Shown here one piece after another: positions 1 through 7,268 of a DNA stretch of 10,707 nucleotides. The notes below the pieces were generated by a model. The model ran no database searches. It had not been told where the DNA came from and saw nothing but the letters and a program-made list of their open reading frames with translations. The translations under genes and the position numbers were made by a program. Source of the DNA: an uncultured Chthoniobacterales bacterium (GTDB lineage Bacteria > Verrucomicrobiota > Verrucomicrobiia > Chthoniobacterales > UBA10450); assembly GCA_955652255.1 (NCBI GenBank), contig CATPAW010000110.1, positions 1 through 10,707 of the forward strand. Direction: 5' to 3'. Position 1 is the first letter of the stretch, and every line of letters begins with the position of its first letter.

Positions 1-1452
1 CAGTGAAAAGTGCGGCGCCGTGCGCGCGACACCGTCGATCATGCTCAATCCGGCCGGAATCATGGCAACGGCAAGCGCGGTGCAGGCGAGTCTTGGCCGT
101 CGCGTCGCGATGAAATAAATCGCGACGAGGGAAAAGATAATAAGAGAGATGGCAATGATGACGAACATTGGGCGCAAGGCCAGCCAGGCTGGACTTGGAA
201 TGCGTTCCAAGGCGCGCCAGGCTGTCCAACTCGTATCCCCATTGCCTCGATGTCCGTCCATTTCTCCGATCAATTTCGGAAGAAACAGTGTCAGGGAGCC
301 AATGGTGAGTCCGACAAGACCAAGCAAGCCAGCGCCGGCAAGGCGCAGTTGTCCCGGCGCTCTTAACCACGTCGTCGCGGCCCAGAGCGCGAATCCGCTC
401 CACACGCTCATCGAATAATAATCCTGGCGCTGTCCGATGAGAAGCAGCGGCAGGAAAGCCGCACCCATCCAGCAAAGAGGCAAAGCATCGGCAAATTCAA
501 TTTCGCGCGGACGCATCACGCGCCGCCACGCGAAGAGTACTGCGGGCAAGAGCGCAACCGACCATGGAAACCACCAGGCGAAATGCAACGCGATAAATTG
601 CAATCGCGGAACGCCATTATCGCTGCCTGGCGCGTTGGGGGCAGTGTGCAAGTGGCCGAGCCATTCCACGCCCACAAGTTGCCGAAGAAATCCGGGGAAA
701 CGCCATTCCATCGAGATGTACCACGGAGCGACCGCGAGCAGAAAGATCGACAAGTACGACCAATGCAGAAGCAGGCGGAAGCGCAGACGCGCCTCTCGAT
801 AGAACAACGCCAGCAGCAACAACACTGCCCCCGGATAAAGCAAACCGTGCACGCCTTTGGTCAGGCAAGCGAGCGCCGCGCACATCCAAAAACCGAGAAA
901 CCAGAAGCGGCGAAAGCGCCGCCGCTGGTAACCGCATACGCCGCAGAGGATCGCGCCGGCAACGAAAGCGCTGAAAACGGGCTCGGGCATAATGATCCTT
1001 CCGAGCAAAAAGGCGCCGCAGGAGCAGAGATAAATCAGACCGGCAAGGAAACCCCGCCAATAATCCGCCAGCCGTTCGCCGATTAGAAACGTCACGGCAA
1101 CGGTCGCGATTATTCCCAGGGCGAACGGAAGCCGGGCGGCGGCCGCGTTCACGCCGAAACACTTGAACGACGCCATAATCAGCCAGTAAAGTAGCGGCGG
1201 TTTTCGCAGGCGCGGAATGCCGTCGTTTGTTGGCAGGAGCCAGTGATGCCCCTCGATCATTTCGCGGGCCGCGCCGGCGTACTGCCCCTCGGTGTGGCTG
1301 TAGAGATCTCCCCAACCAATCGTTGCCAGATGCGACAACGCCGCCAGCGCGATCAGAAAAATAAAAAGAGCGTGGCGCGTCGGCGGCGGAGTAATCGCGG
1401 CGGGCTCAAGAAGAGTTTCTTCAATCCGTAAAGTCTGAGCGCCGGCGGTCAT
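1..1452 (-). CDS. GT39/ArnT-like membrane glycosyltransferase (3' end outside window)
   Basis: The frame is open from ATG at 1452-1450 to the window edge, giving 484 residues without a stop, so the C-terminus is missing. The protein is strongly hydrophobic, with about a dozen likely membrane segments (for example residues 28-46, 108-124, 135-150, 203-217, 230-245, 371-391 and 428-450). GT39/ArnT-type features are visible: an early periplasmic loop with acidic residues (GDLYSHTEGQYA, 48-59; D49 and E55), then RKPPLLYW (83-90), TKG (198-200), APWYI (242-246) and QDYYSMSVW (343-351). Family members take a sugar from a polyprenyl-phosphate carrier and attach it to lipid A or another envelope acceptor on the periplasmic face. 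The gene lies 10 bases after the thioesterase stop, so it is probably the third gene of an envelope operon. The donor sugar and acceptor cannot be read from sequence. No Shine-Dalgarno is visible before the ATG. Confidence 0.88.
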   Translation of the reverse strand, partial: MTAGAQTLRIEETLLEPAAITPPPTRHALFIFLIALAALSHLATIGWGDLYSHTEGQYAGAAREMIEGHHWLLPTNDGIPRLRKPPLLYWLIMASFKCFGVNAAAARLPFALGIIATVAVTFLIGERLADYWRGFLAGLIYLCSCGAFLLGRIIMPEPVFSAFVAGAILCGVCGYQRRRFRRFWFLGFWMCAALACLTKGVHGLLYPGAVLLLLALFYREARLRFRLLLHWSYLSIFLLAVAPWYISMEWRFPGFLRQLVGVEWLGHLHTAPNAPGSDNGVPRLQFIALHFAWWFPWSVALLPAVLFAWRRVMRPREIEFADALPLCWMGAAFLPLLLIGQRQDYYSMSVWSGFALWAATTWLRAPGQLRLAGAGLLGLVGLTIGSLTLFLPKLIGEMDGHRGNGDTSWTAWRALERIPSPAWLALRPMFVIIAISLIIFSLVAIYFIATRRPRLACTALAVAMIPAGLSMIDGVARTAPHFSL

Positions 1453-1462
1453 GTTCGTCAGG

Positions 1463-1966
1463 CTAGGGCTGGTCGCTGTCCACCACCGCGTGCGAGGGAG
1501 TATTTATTGTGGGCTCACGATATTTTTCCCAGTCTTCCGGCAAGCGGAGCAATTTTGCCGCTGGCATTTCGATGAGGGCAAGCATCTGGCGGCACTCGGC
1601 GATCAACGCATTATCATCCGGCCGCACAATGCGGAACGCGCACCAAAATCGTAGGCGCTCCAGCTGATCGAGCCAGCCTTCGATTACGAGCCGATCGCCA
1701 AGTTTGGCGGCGCGTCGATAATCAATTTCTGTGCGGACGACCACGGGATATTTTTTGTCTTCGGCCATTTGCGCGAGGCCGAGGCCGAGTTGCTCGGCCA
1801 GAAGCGTGCGGGCCGTCTCGATGAAGCGCAGATAAGCAATATTCGACACGACGCCTCCGCAATCGGTATCGAAGAACATCACCCGCACTTCCGTGCAAAT
1901 GCGAGGCGCAGTAGTGGAGATCACGCGCAACAATGATTCCGAAAGTCTTCTTGAAAGCAACGGCAA
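1463..1966 (-). CDS. YbgC-type acyl-CoA thioesterase (4HBT hot-dog fold)
   Basis: The product is a small single-domain hot-dog protein of about 150-167 residues. The signature VRVMFFDTDCGGVVSN (residues 28-43), followed by AYLRFIETAR, matches the YbgC/4-hydroxybenzoyl-CoA thioesterase family; the Asp in DTD is the expected catalytic acid. The central part (DYRRAAKLGDRLVIEGWL) is also typical. Such enzymes hydrolyse acyl-CoA or acyl-ACP thioesters in the cytoplasm. The start is uncertain. The longest frame begins at a TTG (1966), but family members usually begin about ten residues before the motif. A GTG at 1924-1922 would give that spacing; neither has a clear ribosome binding site. The gene lies 23 bases after the acyltransferase/heptosyltransferase stop and 10 bases before the GT39 gene. 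A role in handling acyl groups for lipid A is plausible from context but is inference. Confidence 0.87.
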   Translation of the reverse strand: MPLLSRRLSESLLRVISTTAPRICTEVRVMFFDTDCGGVVSNIAYLRFIETARTLLAEQLGLGLAQMAEDKKYPVVVRTEIDYRRAAKLGDRLVIEGWLDQLERLRFWCAFRIVRPDDNALIAECRQMLALIEMPAAKLLRLPEDWEKYREPTINTPSHAVVDSDQP

Positions 1967-1989
1967 TCGTGCAAAAAACGAAACTGCGA

Positions 1990-3936
1990 TTATTTCGCGC
2001 TAGGAAAAGCGCTCTCGCCGGATGAAGATGTTGATCTTGGCAAGATCGACAAGACGGCATCGATGACTTCCTCGACGCTGACGGCTTTCATGCACCGAAA
2101 ATCGATTGGACACTGGCGTAAAAAGCACGGGCTGCACTCCACTTGATGCCGCAAGATGGTATGACCGGAGCCGAGCGGCCCGGTCAGCCGCGGCTCGGTT
2201 GAACCAAAAATGGCGACAACCGGGACGCCGAGTAACGAAGCGAGATGCATCGTGCCCGTGTCATTTGTCAGCAGCAAGCGGCACTCGCGCAATTCGTCGA
2301 TAAGTTGATCGAGCGTCGTCTGGCCGATTCGGTTTACGCATGAGTCGCCCAGTGCCTGGGAAATCTGCTCGCCGATTACCGCGTCGCTTGTTGTGCCAAA
2401 CAAGACCCATTGCACTGGCGATCGTGCCGCGACTGCTTTCGCAGTCTCGGCGAAGCGTTCCGGCAACCAGCGTTTGGCCGGTCCGTATTCCGCGCCCGGA
2501 CAGAGAGCAATTTTTGCGCGGCCAAGATCGACATGGTGGACCGCGTTGACGGGCACAAGGTCGCGCGAATCAGCTGGCGCGCCCAGGTTTTGGGCGATGT
2601 GAAGATAATGAAAGGCCTGATGCTCTGGGGGGCCCAATCTTCGTGATTTGGGGACGACCTGGTTCAACAGCCAGCGGCGGAAATGACCGCGATAACCAAC
2701 CCGGCGCGGCACTCCGGCCAGCCAGGCTTCCAAAGCGACGCGCAATGAATTTGGAAAGAGAACCGCCACGTCAAAACGTGGTTGGCACCGGATCGAACCG
2801 ATCACCGCGAGTAGCGAATGGTCCTTTAGAGGAACAATTGTGTCCACTTCCGGAATCAACTTCCACATCGCGACGATCTTCGATGGCGCGGCGACGGTGA
2901 TGTGCGCGTCTAGGCGCCCATTCTTGATTGCGCGTATGGCCGGTACGCTGATGGCGGCGTCGCCCAGCCAGTTGCTGGTGCGAATAAGAATGCGGAATGG
3001 CGGCAAATCCTGTGGCGAAACATTGGGCGGTAAATAGACGCCGCGTTTGTACCGCGTGAGAAGGAAATTGGGCTGGGGCGTTTTCCAGCGGTTGTGCACC
3101 CAAAACCAATCTTCCGGCGCGCGGCGAATTTGTTGCTCGATAATTTCATTGGATTTTGCAGTGAGGGATTCAACCGTGTCGCCCGGCGTGTCGAAACGCG
3201 GCGTAAAGACCATTTGCCAGCGGCCCACGCCTTGCGTGTAAACGGCCGCGGCGATGAGCGCGGCACGGGTGCGCTTGGTCAGCAAGGCAGGCAACGGCGA
3301 CGTCGATGCCAGTCTCCCGAAGAATGGGGTCCAGAGTCCATGATCGCCGGCATGTTGATCGCTCAAAATGCCAACGCCGCCGCCGGCCCGCAGCAACTCG
3401 ATCACTTTTTGAAATCCATCTTTGCGATTGAACAATTCCAGTCCGTGGCGGCTTCGCATGCGGCGGACGTGTTCGTCGATAAAACGATTAGCAAGCTTCT
3501 GATAAACGGTCGCATTGCGGACGTAACCGACCACTTTCGGCATTAATGAGGTAAACAACTCCCAGTTTGCCAGATGGCTGAGGACGAGGACGACAGGGAC
3601 GCCGGCGCGGAATTCCCGATGCATGGCATCGAGATTGTCGATCTTGACATGATACAGTACTTTTTCGGGTGGCATCGTGCTTAGCTTCACGCTGCAGAGA
3701 AGATTTGCGCCCAATCGCTGAAAGTGGCGGCGGACAAGACGGCGCAATTCCCGCGGTGATTTCTCGCTTTCGAACGCGATCGAAATATTTCGCAGCGCCA
3801 GGCGCCGATATTTTCCGAGAATGATCCAGGCGCAAAACCCCGAGGCGTTTCCGAGGGTGAAAAGCGCGCGCAATGGCAGCGCTGCCAGAAGCGCCGTGCC
3901 TACGCGATAGAGAAGATAAATTGAAAAATCGAGCAT
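1990..3936 (-). CDS. waaF: Fused lipid A acyltransferase (LpxL-like) and LPS heptosyltransferase II (WaaF-like)
   Basis: One 648-residue frame holds two complete enzyme domains. Residues 1-290 are an LpxL/HtrB-type acyltransferase: an N-terminal hydrophobic segment, the HX4E motif HLANWE (121-126), DQHAG (193-197) and EDWFWVHNRWK (275-285). Residues 314-648 are a GT9 heptosyltransferase: RILIRTSNWLGDAA at the start, CPGAEYGPAKRW (479-490, the WaaF-type motif), TNDTGTMHLASLLGVP (557-572), FGSTEP (577-582) and a Cys-rich SPCFLRQCP stretch. The first domain would add a secondary acyl chain to lipid A; the second would add a heptose to the inner core, both at the cytoplasmic membrane face. ATG at 3936 gives the usual LpxL N-terminus (MLDFSIYLLYRVG). 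The frame extends to a TTG at 4002, but the added 22 residues are Arg/Lys-rich and look non-coding. It heads the minus-strand envelope operon. The fusion is unusual, since these are separate proteins in enterobacteria. Confidence 0.92.
   Translation of the reverse strand: MLDFSIYLLYRVGTALLAALPLRALFTLGNASGFCAWIILGKYRRLALRNISIAFESEKSPRELRRLVRRHFQRLGANLLCSVKLSTMPPEKVLYHVKIDNLDAMHREFRAGVPVVLVLSHLANWELFTSLMPKVVGYVRNATVYQKLANRFIDEHVRRMRSRHGLELFNRKDGFQKVIELLRAGGGVGILSDQHAGDHGLWTPFFGRLASTSPLPALLTKRTRAALIAAAVYTQGVGRWQMVFTPRFDTPGDTVESLTAKSNEIIEQQIRRAPEDWFWVHNRWKTPQPNFLLTRYKRGVYLPPNVSPQDLPPFRILIRTSNWLGDAAISVPAIRAIKNGRLDAHITVAAPSKIVAMWKLIPEVDTIVPLKDHSLLAVIGSIRCQPRFDVAVLFPNSLRVALEAWLAGVPRRVGYRGHFRRWLLNQVVPKSRRLGPPEHQAFHYLHIAQNLGAPADSRDLVPVNAVHHVDLGRAKIALCPGAEYGPAKRWLPERFAETAKAVAARSPVQWVLFGTTSDAVIGEQISQALGDSCVNRIGQTTLDQLIDELRECRLLLTNDTGTMHLASLLGVPVVAIFGSTEPRLTGPLGSGHTILRHQVECSPCFLRQCPIDFRCMKAVSVEEVIDAVLSILPRSTSSSGESAFPSAK
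2029..2051. repeat. Near-perfect palindrome made of two inverted copies of the iterated 10-mer
   Basis: Two 11-base arms (2029-2039 and 2041-2051) flank a single central G at 2040. Ten of eleven pairs match; the exception is T2032/G2048. The right arm carries an exact AAGATCGACA and the left arm TGTTGATCTT, one base off the consensus. It lies inside the last 20 codons of the acyltransferase/heptosyltransferase gene, so it also encodes protein (LSILPRS region). It could fold as a hairpin in RNA or be a protein-binding palindrome. There is no T-run after it, so it is not a standard terminator. Confidence 0.6.
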
Positions 3937-3982
3937 GCAGGATCGGCGACAAACGCTCGCGTAACGCCGCCGCAGAGTAAAT

Positions 3983-4012
3983 TTGCCTGCGCCGCGCTTC
4001 AATTAATATAAT
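3983..4012 (+). promoter_or_regulatory. Candidate sigma70-type promoter for the GT2 gene
   Basis: A perfect TATAAT lies at 4007-4012, in an AT-rich patch within otherwise GC-rich sequence. A TTGCCT (4 of 6 to consensus) lies at 3983-3988 with an 18-base spacer. The predicted transcription start is about 4019, which is a GTG in the reading frame of the downstream gene. The spacer between the divergent genes is only 76 bases, so the promoter of the minus-strand operon must lie here or inside the GT2 gene; no convincing minus-strand pair was found. Confidence 0.4.
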
Positions 4013-6445
4013 GTGGCAGTGTTGCAAGCCTCTTCCTCTTGGGTCGGTCGGGATTTTGCGCGCATTCTCGCGCGAAAATTTGGGCGCGCCCGCCTGCTCA
4101 TAGTTGGCGGAGAACCGAGTGCGATCGAGCAACAGTGCGCGTCGTCCGGAATTGCAGCGGCGCTTTGCCCCACGGCGCTTGATCTCGATGGAACGAGCGC
4201 GCGCAACGACCGCAGCCGGCAATTTGAACGGGCGGTTTGGTTTTATCCGCCGAGCGAAACAAACGAACAGCGCGACCGGGAGGTCGAGGTCCTCGCGCAT
4301 CAAGCAGATGATATTCTTCTCATTCCAAGCCCAGGGGCGGAAGTTCTAAAGGCGCGTCCCGAACTGGTCGAACGTTTCGGCCGTTACGGTTTCCTGCCGG
4401 ATTACGATTGCGATCTCGGCGAACTCGGTCCCGGCGCGATTCGCTTGCTCCGCCGACAGATGGAGAGCGCTGAACGACTCGTGCCAGCGGTGGAAACCGC
4501 TTTTGCCCGCTTACACGCGCAGGCGCGAAATCTCGAGCGAGCGTTGCGGGCGAGAGTATCCGAACTGGACGCGGCCAATCGTTACATCGGCAAGCTTGAA
4601 GAAAAAATCCTGCAGTTCCGAGAAACGAAGCGCGAGGTGAAACAGCTCAAGAAAGAAAAACAGGCGTTGCGCAAATCGCTAGAACGGAAGGTCGGCCAGG
4701 TGCTGCTTGCCCCATATCGGCTGCCGCAAAAACTGATTCGCGCGTTAAGCGATCATGGCCGGCCGCCACACGAGAGCACGGCGCGCTCAGCGGCCACAGT
4801 GAAATATCAGGACTGGTTCGAACGGCATCGCGCGACTCTGGAACAGGTTGCTGTGATGCGCAATGAAGCGCGCACGTTTGTTCATCAGCCGCTGATCAGC
4901 ATCATTACGCCGGTATTCAACACGCCGGTAAAGTGGCTGGAGGAAGCCGTCCAATCGGTCTTGGGGCAGGCCTACGAATATTGGGAGCTCATCTTGGTGG
5001 ACGACAATTCCGGCGATGAAACTTTGCGAGAATTTTTATCGATCCTCGCCAGCCGTGACTCGCGGATCAAGGTGTTCAAACTTGAGGGCAACCGCGGTAT
5101 TTCAGCCGCTTTGAATCGCGGTATCGAACATGCCTGCGGTGAATGGATTGGTTTCCTGGATCACGACGATCTGCTGGAGCCCGACGCGCTTTTCCAAATG
5201 GCGAAGTTGCTTCAGCAACTTCCTGAGGCCGATCTCATTTATTCCGATGAAGATAAGTTGACCGAGGCCGGATTCGACGCCCCGCTATTCAAGCCCGGTT
5301 GGTCGCCAGACTTCTTTCTTTCCTGTAATTACCTCTGCCATTTTATCATCGTTAGGTGCGAACTCGTTTTGCGCGTCGGCGGGTTCCGTTCCGAATTCGA
5401 TAGCGCCCAGGATTACGATTTCCTCTTCCGCATCATCGAGCAGACCGACCGAATCCATCACATTCCGCGCGTCTTGTATCATTGGCGGCGAAGCGGAAGC
5501 TCCAGCGCCATTAGCCCCTGGCAAAAGCCGGGGCAACTTGAAGCCGCACGGCGTGCCATTGACGAGCACCTCCAGCGGAAAGGCATCAGGGGTCACGTCG
5601 CCATCGACTGGCGCACGCACGCCTATGGGGTAAAGCGCGAACTCGCCGAAGCGAAGAAAATATCGATCATCATTCCGGCTGGCGATCGCATCGATCTTCT
5701 TTCGCGCTGCACCGAGAGTATAACGACGAAAACGAATTATCCCAATTACGAGCTTGTTGTCGTCGGTCAGAACAACCAATCGGAGGAGGCGCGCTCTTCC
5801 TTCAACCGATCCAAACACCAGCTGCTTCAATATGACGGGCCGCGCAATGATTCGGCGGTCAAAAATTTCGCGGTCGAGCAAATGAGAAGTCCCTGGCTGC
5901 TTTTTTTTGATAGTGACCTCGAGGTGATCGACGGCGAATGGTTGAGCGCGATGGCGGAGCACATTCAGCGTCCGGAAGTTGGAGCGGTCGGTGCGCGTTT
6001 GCTTTGGCCGAACGACACAGTCGAACATGCTGGTATCGTTCTGGGCGTCGGCGGGATTGCCGAACACGCGTTTCGCGGATTTCCGGCGGAAGATCCTCGT
6101 GTCTTCAAACAGTTGCAGGTGACGCGCAATTACAGCTGCGTAACGGGCGCCTGCCTTCTCACGCGGCGCGATGTTTTTATCGAAGTCGGCGGCTTTGATG
6201 AAGAACGCCTGGCGATGGCTTTTAACGATGTCGATCTTTGCTTGAAAATGCGACGCGCCGGTTACCTGATTGTATACACGCCTTTTGCCAAACTGTATCG
6301 CCACGAATCGGCCGGCAGCCCAATGCCCTCCGAGCCGCGGGAGGCCGGCGTCATGCGCGAACGATGGCCCGAACTGTTGCAGCGCGATCCGTATTACAAT
6401 CCAAATCTCTCTCGCGAACGCGCCGATTTTTCGTTGGGCAACTGA
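4013..6445 (+). CDS. Tandem GT2 glycosyltransferase with N-terminal Rossmann-like part and coiled coil
   Basis: The 810-residue product has four parts. Residues 1-149 look like a shortened Rossmann/methyltransferase-type module (ARLLIVGGEP at 26-35, DDILLIPSPG at 99-108, and the tail RYGFLPDYDCDLGELGPGAIR). Residues 150-230 are a charged, probably coiled-coil linker. Residues 294-520 are a GT2 domain: ISIITPVFN, LVDDNSGD (328-335), FLDHDD (381-386), SDEDK, QDYDF and a final HWR. Residues 549-770 are a second GT2 domain: ISIIIPAGDR, FFDSDLEV (631-638), TGACLL and NDVDLCLKMRRAGY (738-751). Such proteins build O-antigen or other surface glycans in the cytoplasm from nucleotide sugars. An in-frame TAA at 4004 fixes the 5' limit; GTG at 4013 or 4019 is the likely start, with no Shine-Dalgarno. 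The next gene begins 18 bases after its stop. Substrates cannot be told. Confidence 0.9.
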   Translation: MAVLQASSSWVGRDFARILARKFGRARLLIVGGEPSAIEQQCASSGIAAALCPTALDLDGTSARNDRSRQFERAVWFYPPSETNEQRDREVEVLAHQADDILLIPSPGAEVLKARPELVERFGRYGFLPDYDCDLGELGPGAIRLLRRQMESAERLVPAVETAFARLHAQARNLERALRARVSELDAANRYIGKLEEKILQFRETKREVKQLKKEKQALRKSLERKVGQVLLAPYRLPQKLIRALSDHGRPPHESTARSAATVKYQDWFERHRATLEQVAVMRNEARTFVHQPLISIITPVFNTPVKWLEEAVQSVLGQAYEYWELILVDDNSGDETLREFLSILASRDSRIKVFKLEGNRGISAALNRGIEHACGEWIGFLDHDDLLEPDALFQMAKLLQQLPEADLIYSDEDKLTEAGFDAPLFKPGWSPDFFLSCNYLCHFIIVRCELVLRVGGFRSEFDSAQDYDFLFRIIEQTDRIHHIPRVLYHWRRSGSSSAISPWQKPGQLEAARRAIDEHLQRKGIRGHVAIDWRTHAYGVKRELAEAKKISIIIPAGDRIDLLSRCTESITTKTNYPNYELVVVGQNNQSEEARSSFNRSKHQLLQYDGPRNDSAVKNFAVEQMRSPWLLFFDSDLEVIDGEWLSAMAEHIQRPEVGAVGARLLWPNDTVEHAGIVLGVGGIAEHAFRGFPAEDPRVFKQLQVTRNYSCVTGACLLTRRDVFIEVGGFDEERLAMAFNDVDLCLKMRRAGYLIVYTPFAKLYRHESAGSPMPSEPREAGVMRERWPELLQRDPYYNPNLSRERADFSLGN

Positions 6446-6463
6446 ATTGCTGTTAAGATCGAC

Positions 6464-7219
6464 ATGAGCAAGCGCGACAAGAATTTGTGGATCGGACTGA
6501 ACGCTGCCGCGCAAGCGGCGCTGGCCTCCCGCGATTACAAAGCGGGGTCCTTTTCGCAACGGCTGGCGCACAGCGGAGTCGATGCCGGCGAGCTGGTGGC
6601 CGCCGATCGAAGCAAGCCTGAGATAAAAAAAACCTGGATTCCCGGGGTGGAGATTTTTTCTCGGACCATCCATTCGCAACGTCACCGCGGCGTTTTCGGC
6701 GAATTTGTCCGTCGCGATGAAGGAATCCTCGGAAAAATCGGATTTTGGCCGAAGCAATGGTCGGCAGCCCGCATGTTCGCGCATAGCGCCAAAGGATTTC
6801 ACGTCCATCCGCCGACCATTCCGTCAGAGACGACCGCGCAAAAATGGCTGCGCCGCTTGTTCGTGACCGAGCCCTCAAATTATACGCTCAGACGTTATGA
6901 CGAAGAGCAGTGGGATGTGATGTTTTTTGTGCAGGGCAGGGCGGAGATGATTTTGCGTGATGTCCGCGCCGGACTACCTACGCGCACGATGAGATTTTTT
7001 GTCGATGGCGATAATCACCGTGGCCGGAATAATGTCGGCATAGTCGTGCCGCCCGGTGTTGCGCACGCGATCCGGGTCGAAGGTTCCGAAGATGTGATCA
7101 TGATTTACGGGACCAGCACGATCTTTCATCCGGAATTCGAGGGACGCATTGCCGGCGAGATTGAGACCGCCGAGCTGCCGGACTCCTGGCAGCGATTCCT
7201 AGTGACAGGTGACAAGTGA
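6464..7219 (+). CDS. RmlC-like cupin, dTDP-4-dehydrorhamnose 3,5-epimerase family homologue
   Basis: The 251-residue product has the order of features of RmlC-type cupins: IPGVEIFSRTIHSQRHRG (59-76), GFHVHPP (111-117) in the place of the active-site His motif, FFVQGRAEMILRDVR (154-168), and PPGVAHAIR (196-204) followed by YGTSTIFHPEFEGRI. RmlC epimerises a keto-deoxy sugar nucleotide in dTDP-rhamnose synthesis, and relatives act on other dTDP or CDP sugars. The protein is longer than RmlC (about 180-190 residues) because of about 55 extra N-terminal residues and an insert at 84-105, so the exact substrate is open and it may not be a rhamnose enzyme. ATG at 6464 is 18 bases after the GT2 stop, pointing to co-transcription and a shared sugar pathway. 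The last codons and stop lie within a tandem heptamer repeat. Confidence 0.78.
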   Translation: MSKRDKNLWIGLNAAAQAALASRDYKAGSFSQRLAHSGVDAGELVAADRSKPEIKKTWIPGVEIFSRTIHSQRHRGVFGEFVRRDEGILGKIGFWPKQWSAARMFAHSAKGFHVHPPTIPSETTAQKWLRRLFVTEPSNYTLRRYDEEQWDVMFFVQGRAEMILRDVRAGLPTRTMRFFVDGDNHRGRNNVGIVVPPGVAHAIRVEGSEDVIMIYGTSTIFHPEFEGRIAGEIETAELPDSWQRFLVTGDK

Positions 7220-7228
7220 CGAGTGACA
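7201..7228 (+). repeat. Four tandem 7-bp repeats (consensus AGTGACA)
   Basis: Four contiguous heptamers are AGTGACA, GGTGACA, AGTGACG and AGTGACA, with two substitutions in all. A degenerate fifth unit (AGTAGAG) follows. The array supplies the last codons (VTGDK) and the TGA of the cupin gene, then continues into the spacer. A related inverted copy, CTCGTCACT, lies at 7250-7258. Confidence 0.75.
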
Positions 7229-7264
7229 AGTAGAGCTAGCGAGATTTTTCTCGTCACTGTTTTT
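7215..7264 (+). terminator. Possible terminator or attenuator stem after the cupin gene
   Basis: AGTGACGAG (7215-7223) and CTCGTCACT (7250-7258) are perfect 9-base inverted repeats separated by 26 bases, followed after one G by five Ts (7260-7264). A smaller alternative hairpin, CGAGA-TTTT-TCTCG (7240-7253), uses overlapping bases, so the two folds exclude each other. The long loop and modest stem make termination uncertain. The T-run ends only 4 bases before the methyltransferase ATG at 7269, which suits attenuation or start-site occlusion as much as plain termination. Confidence 0.35.
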
Positions 7265-7268
7265 GCGA

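Noticed and set aside
617..1315. Minus-strand open frame of 232 codons inside the GT39 gene
   Set aside because: It is very Arg-rich with no recognisable motif, and is a shifted frame of the GT39 coding sequence, whose own frame is open for 484 codons and reads as a membrane enzyme.
3937..4002. N-terminal extension of the acyltransferase to a TTG start
   Set aside because: The extra 22 residues are basic and low in family resemblance, while the ATG at 3936 gives a typical LpxL N-terminus.
3488..4303. Minus-strand open frame crossing the divergent spacer
   Set aside because: It overlaps both recognised genes, is Arg-rich and lacks motifs; the spacer also holds the best promoter candidate.
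5689..5698. Further two-mismatch relatives of the iterated word (also near 2871, 7501, 7534, 8636, 8783 and 9793)
   Set aside because: Two-mismatch matches are expected often enough in GATC-rich sequence, so they were not counted as copies.
5285..6808. Minus-strand open frame of 507 codons opposite the GT2 and cupin genes
   Set aside because: Long antisense frames are common in this base composition. It is basic, matches no family, and covers the end of one recognised gene and the start of another.
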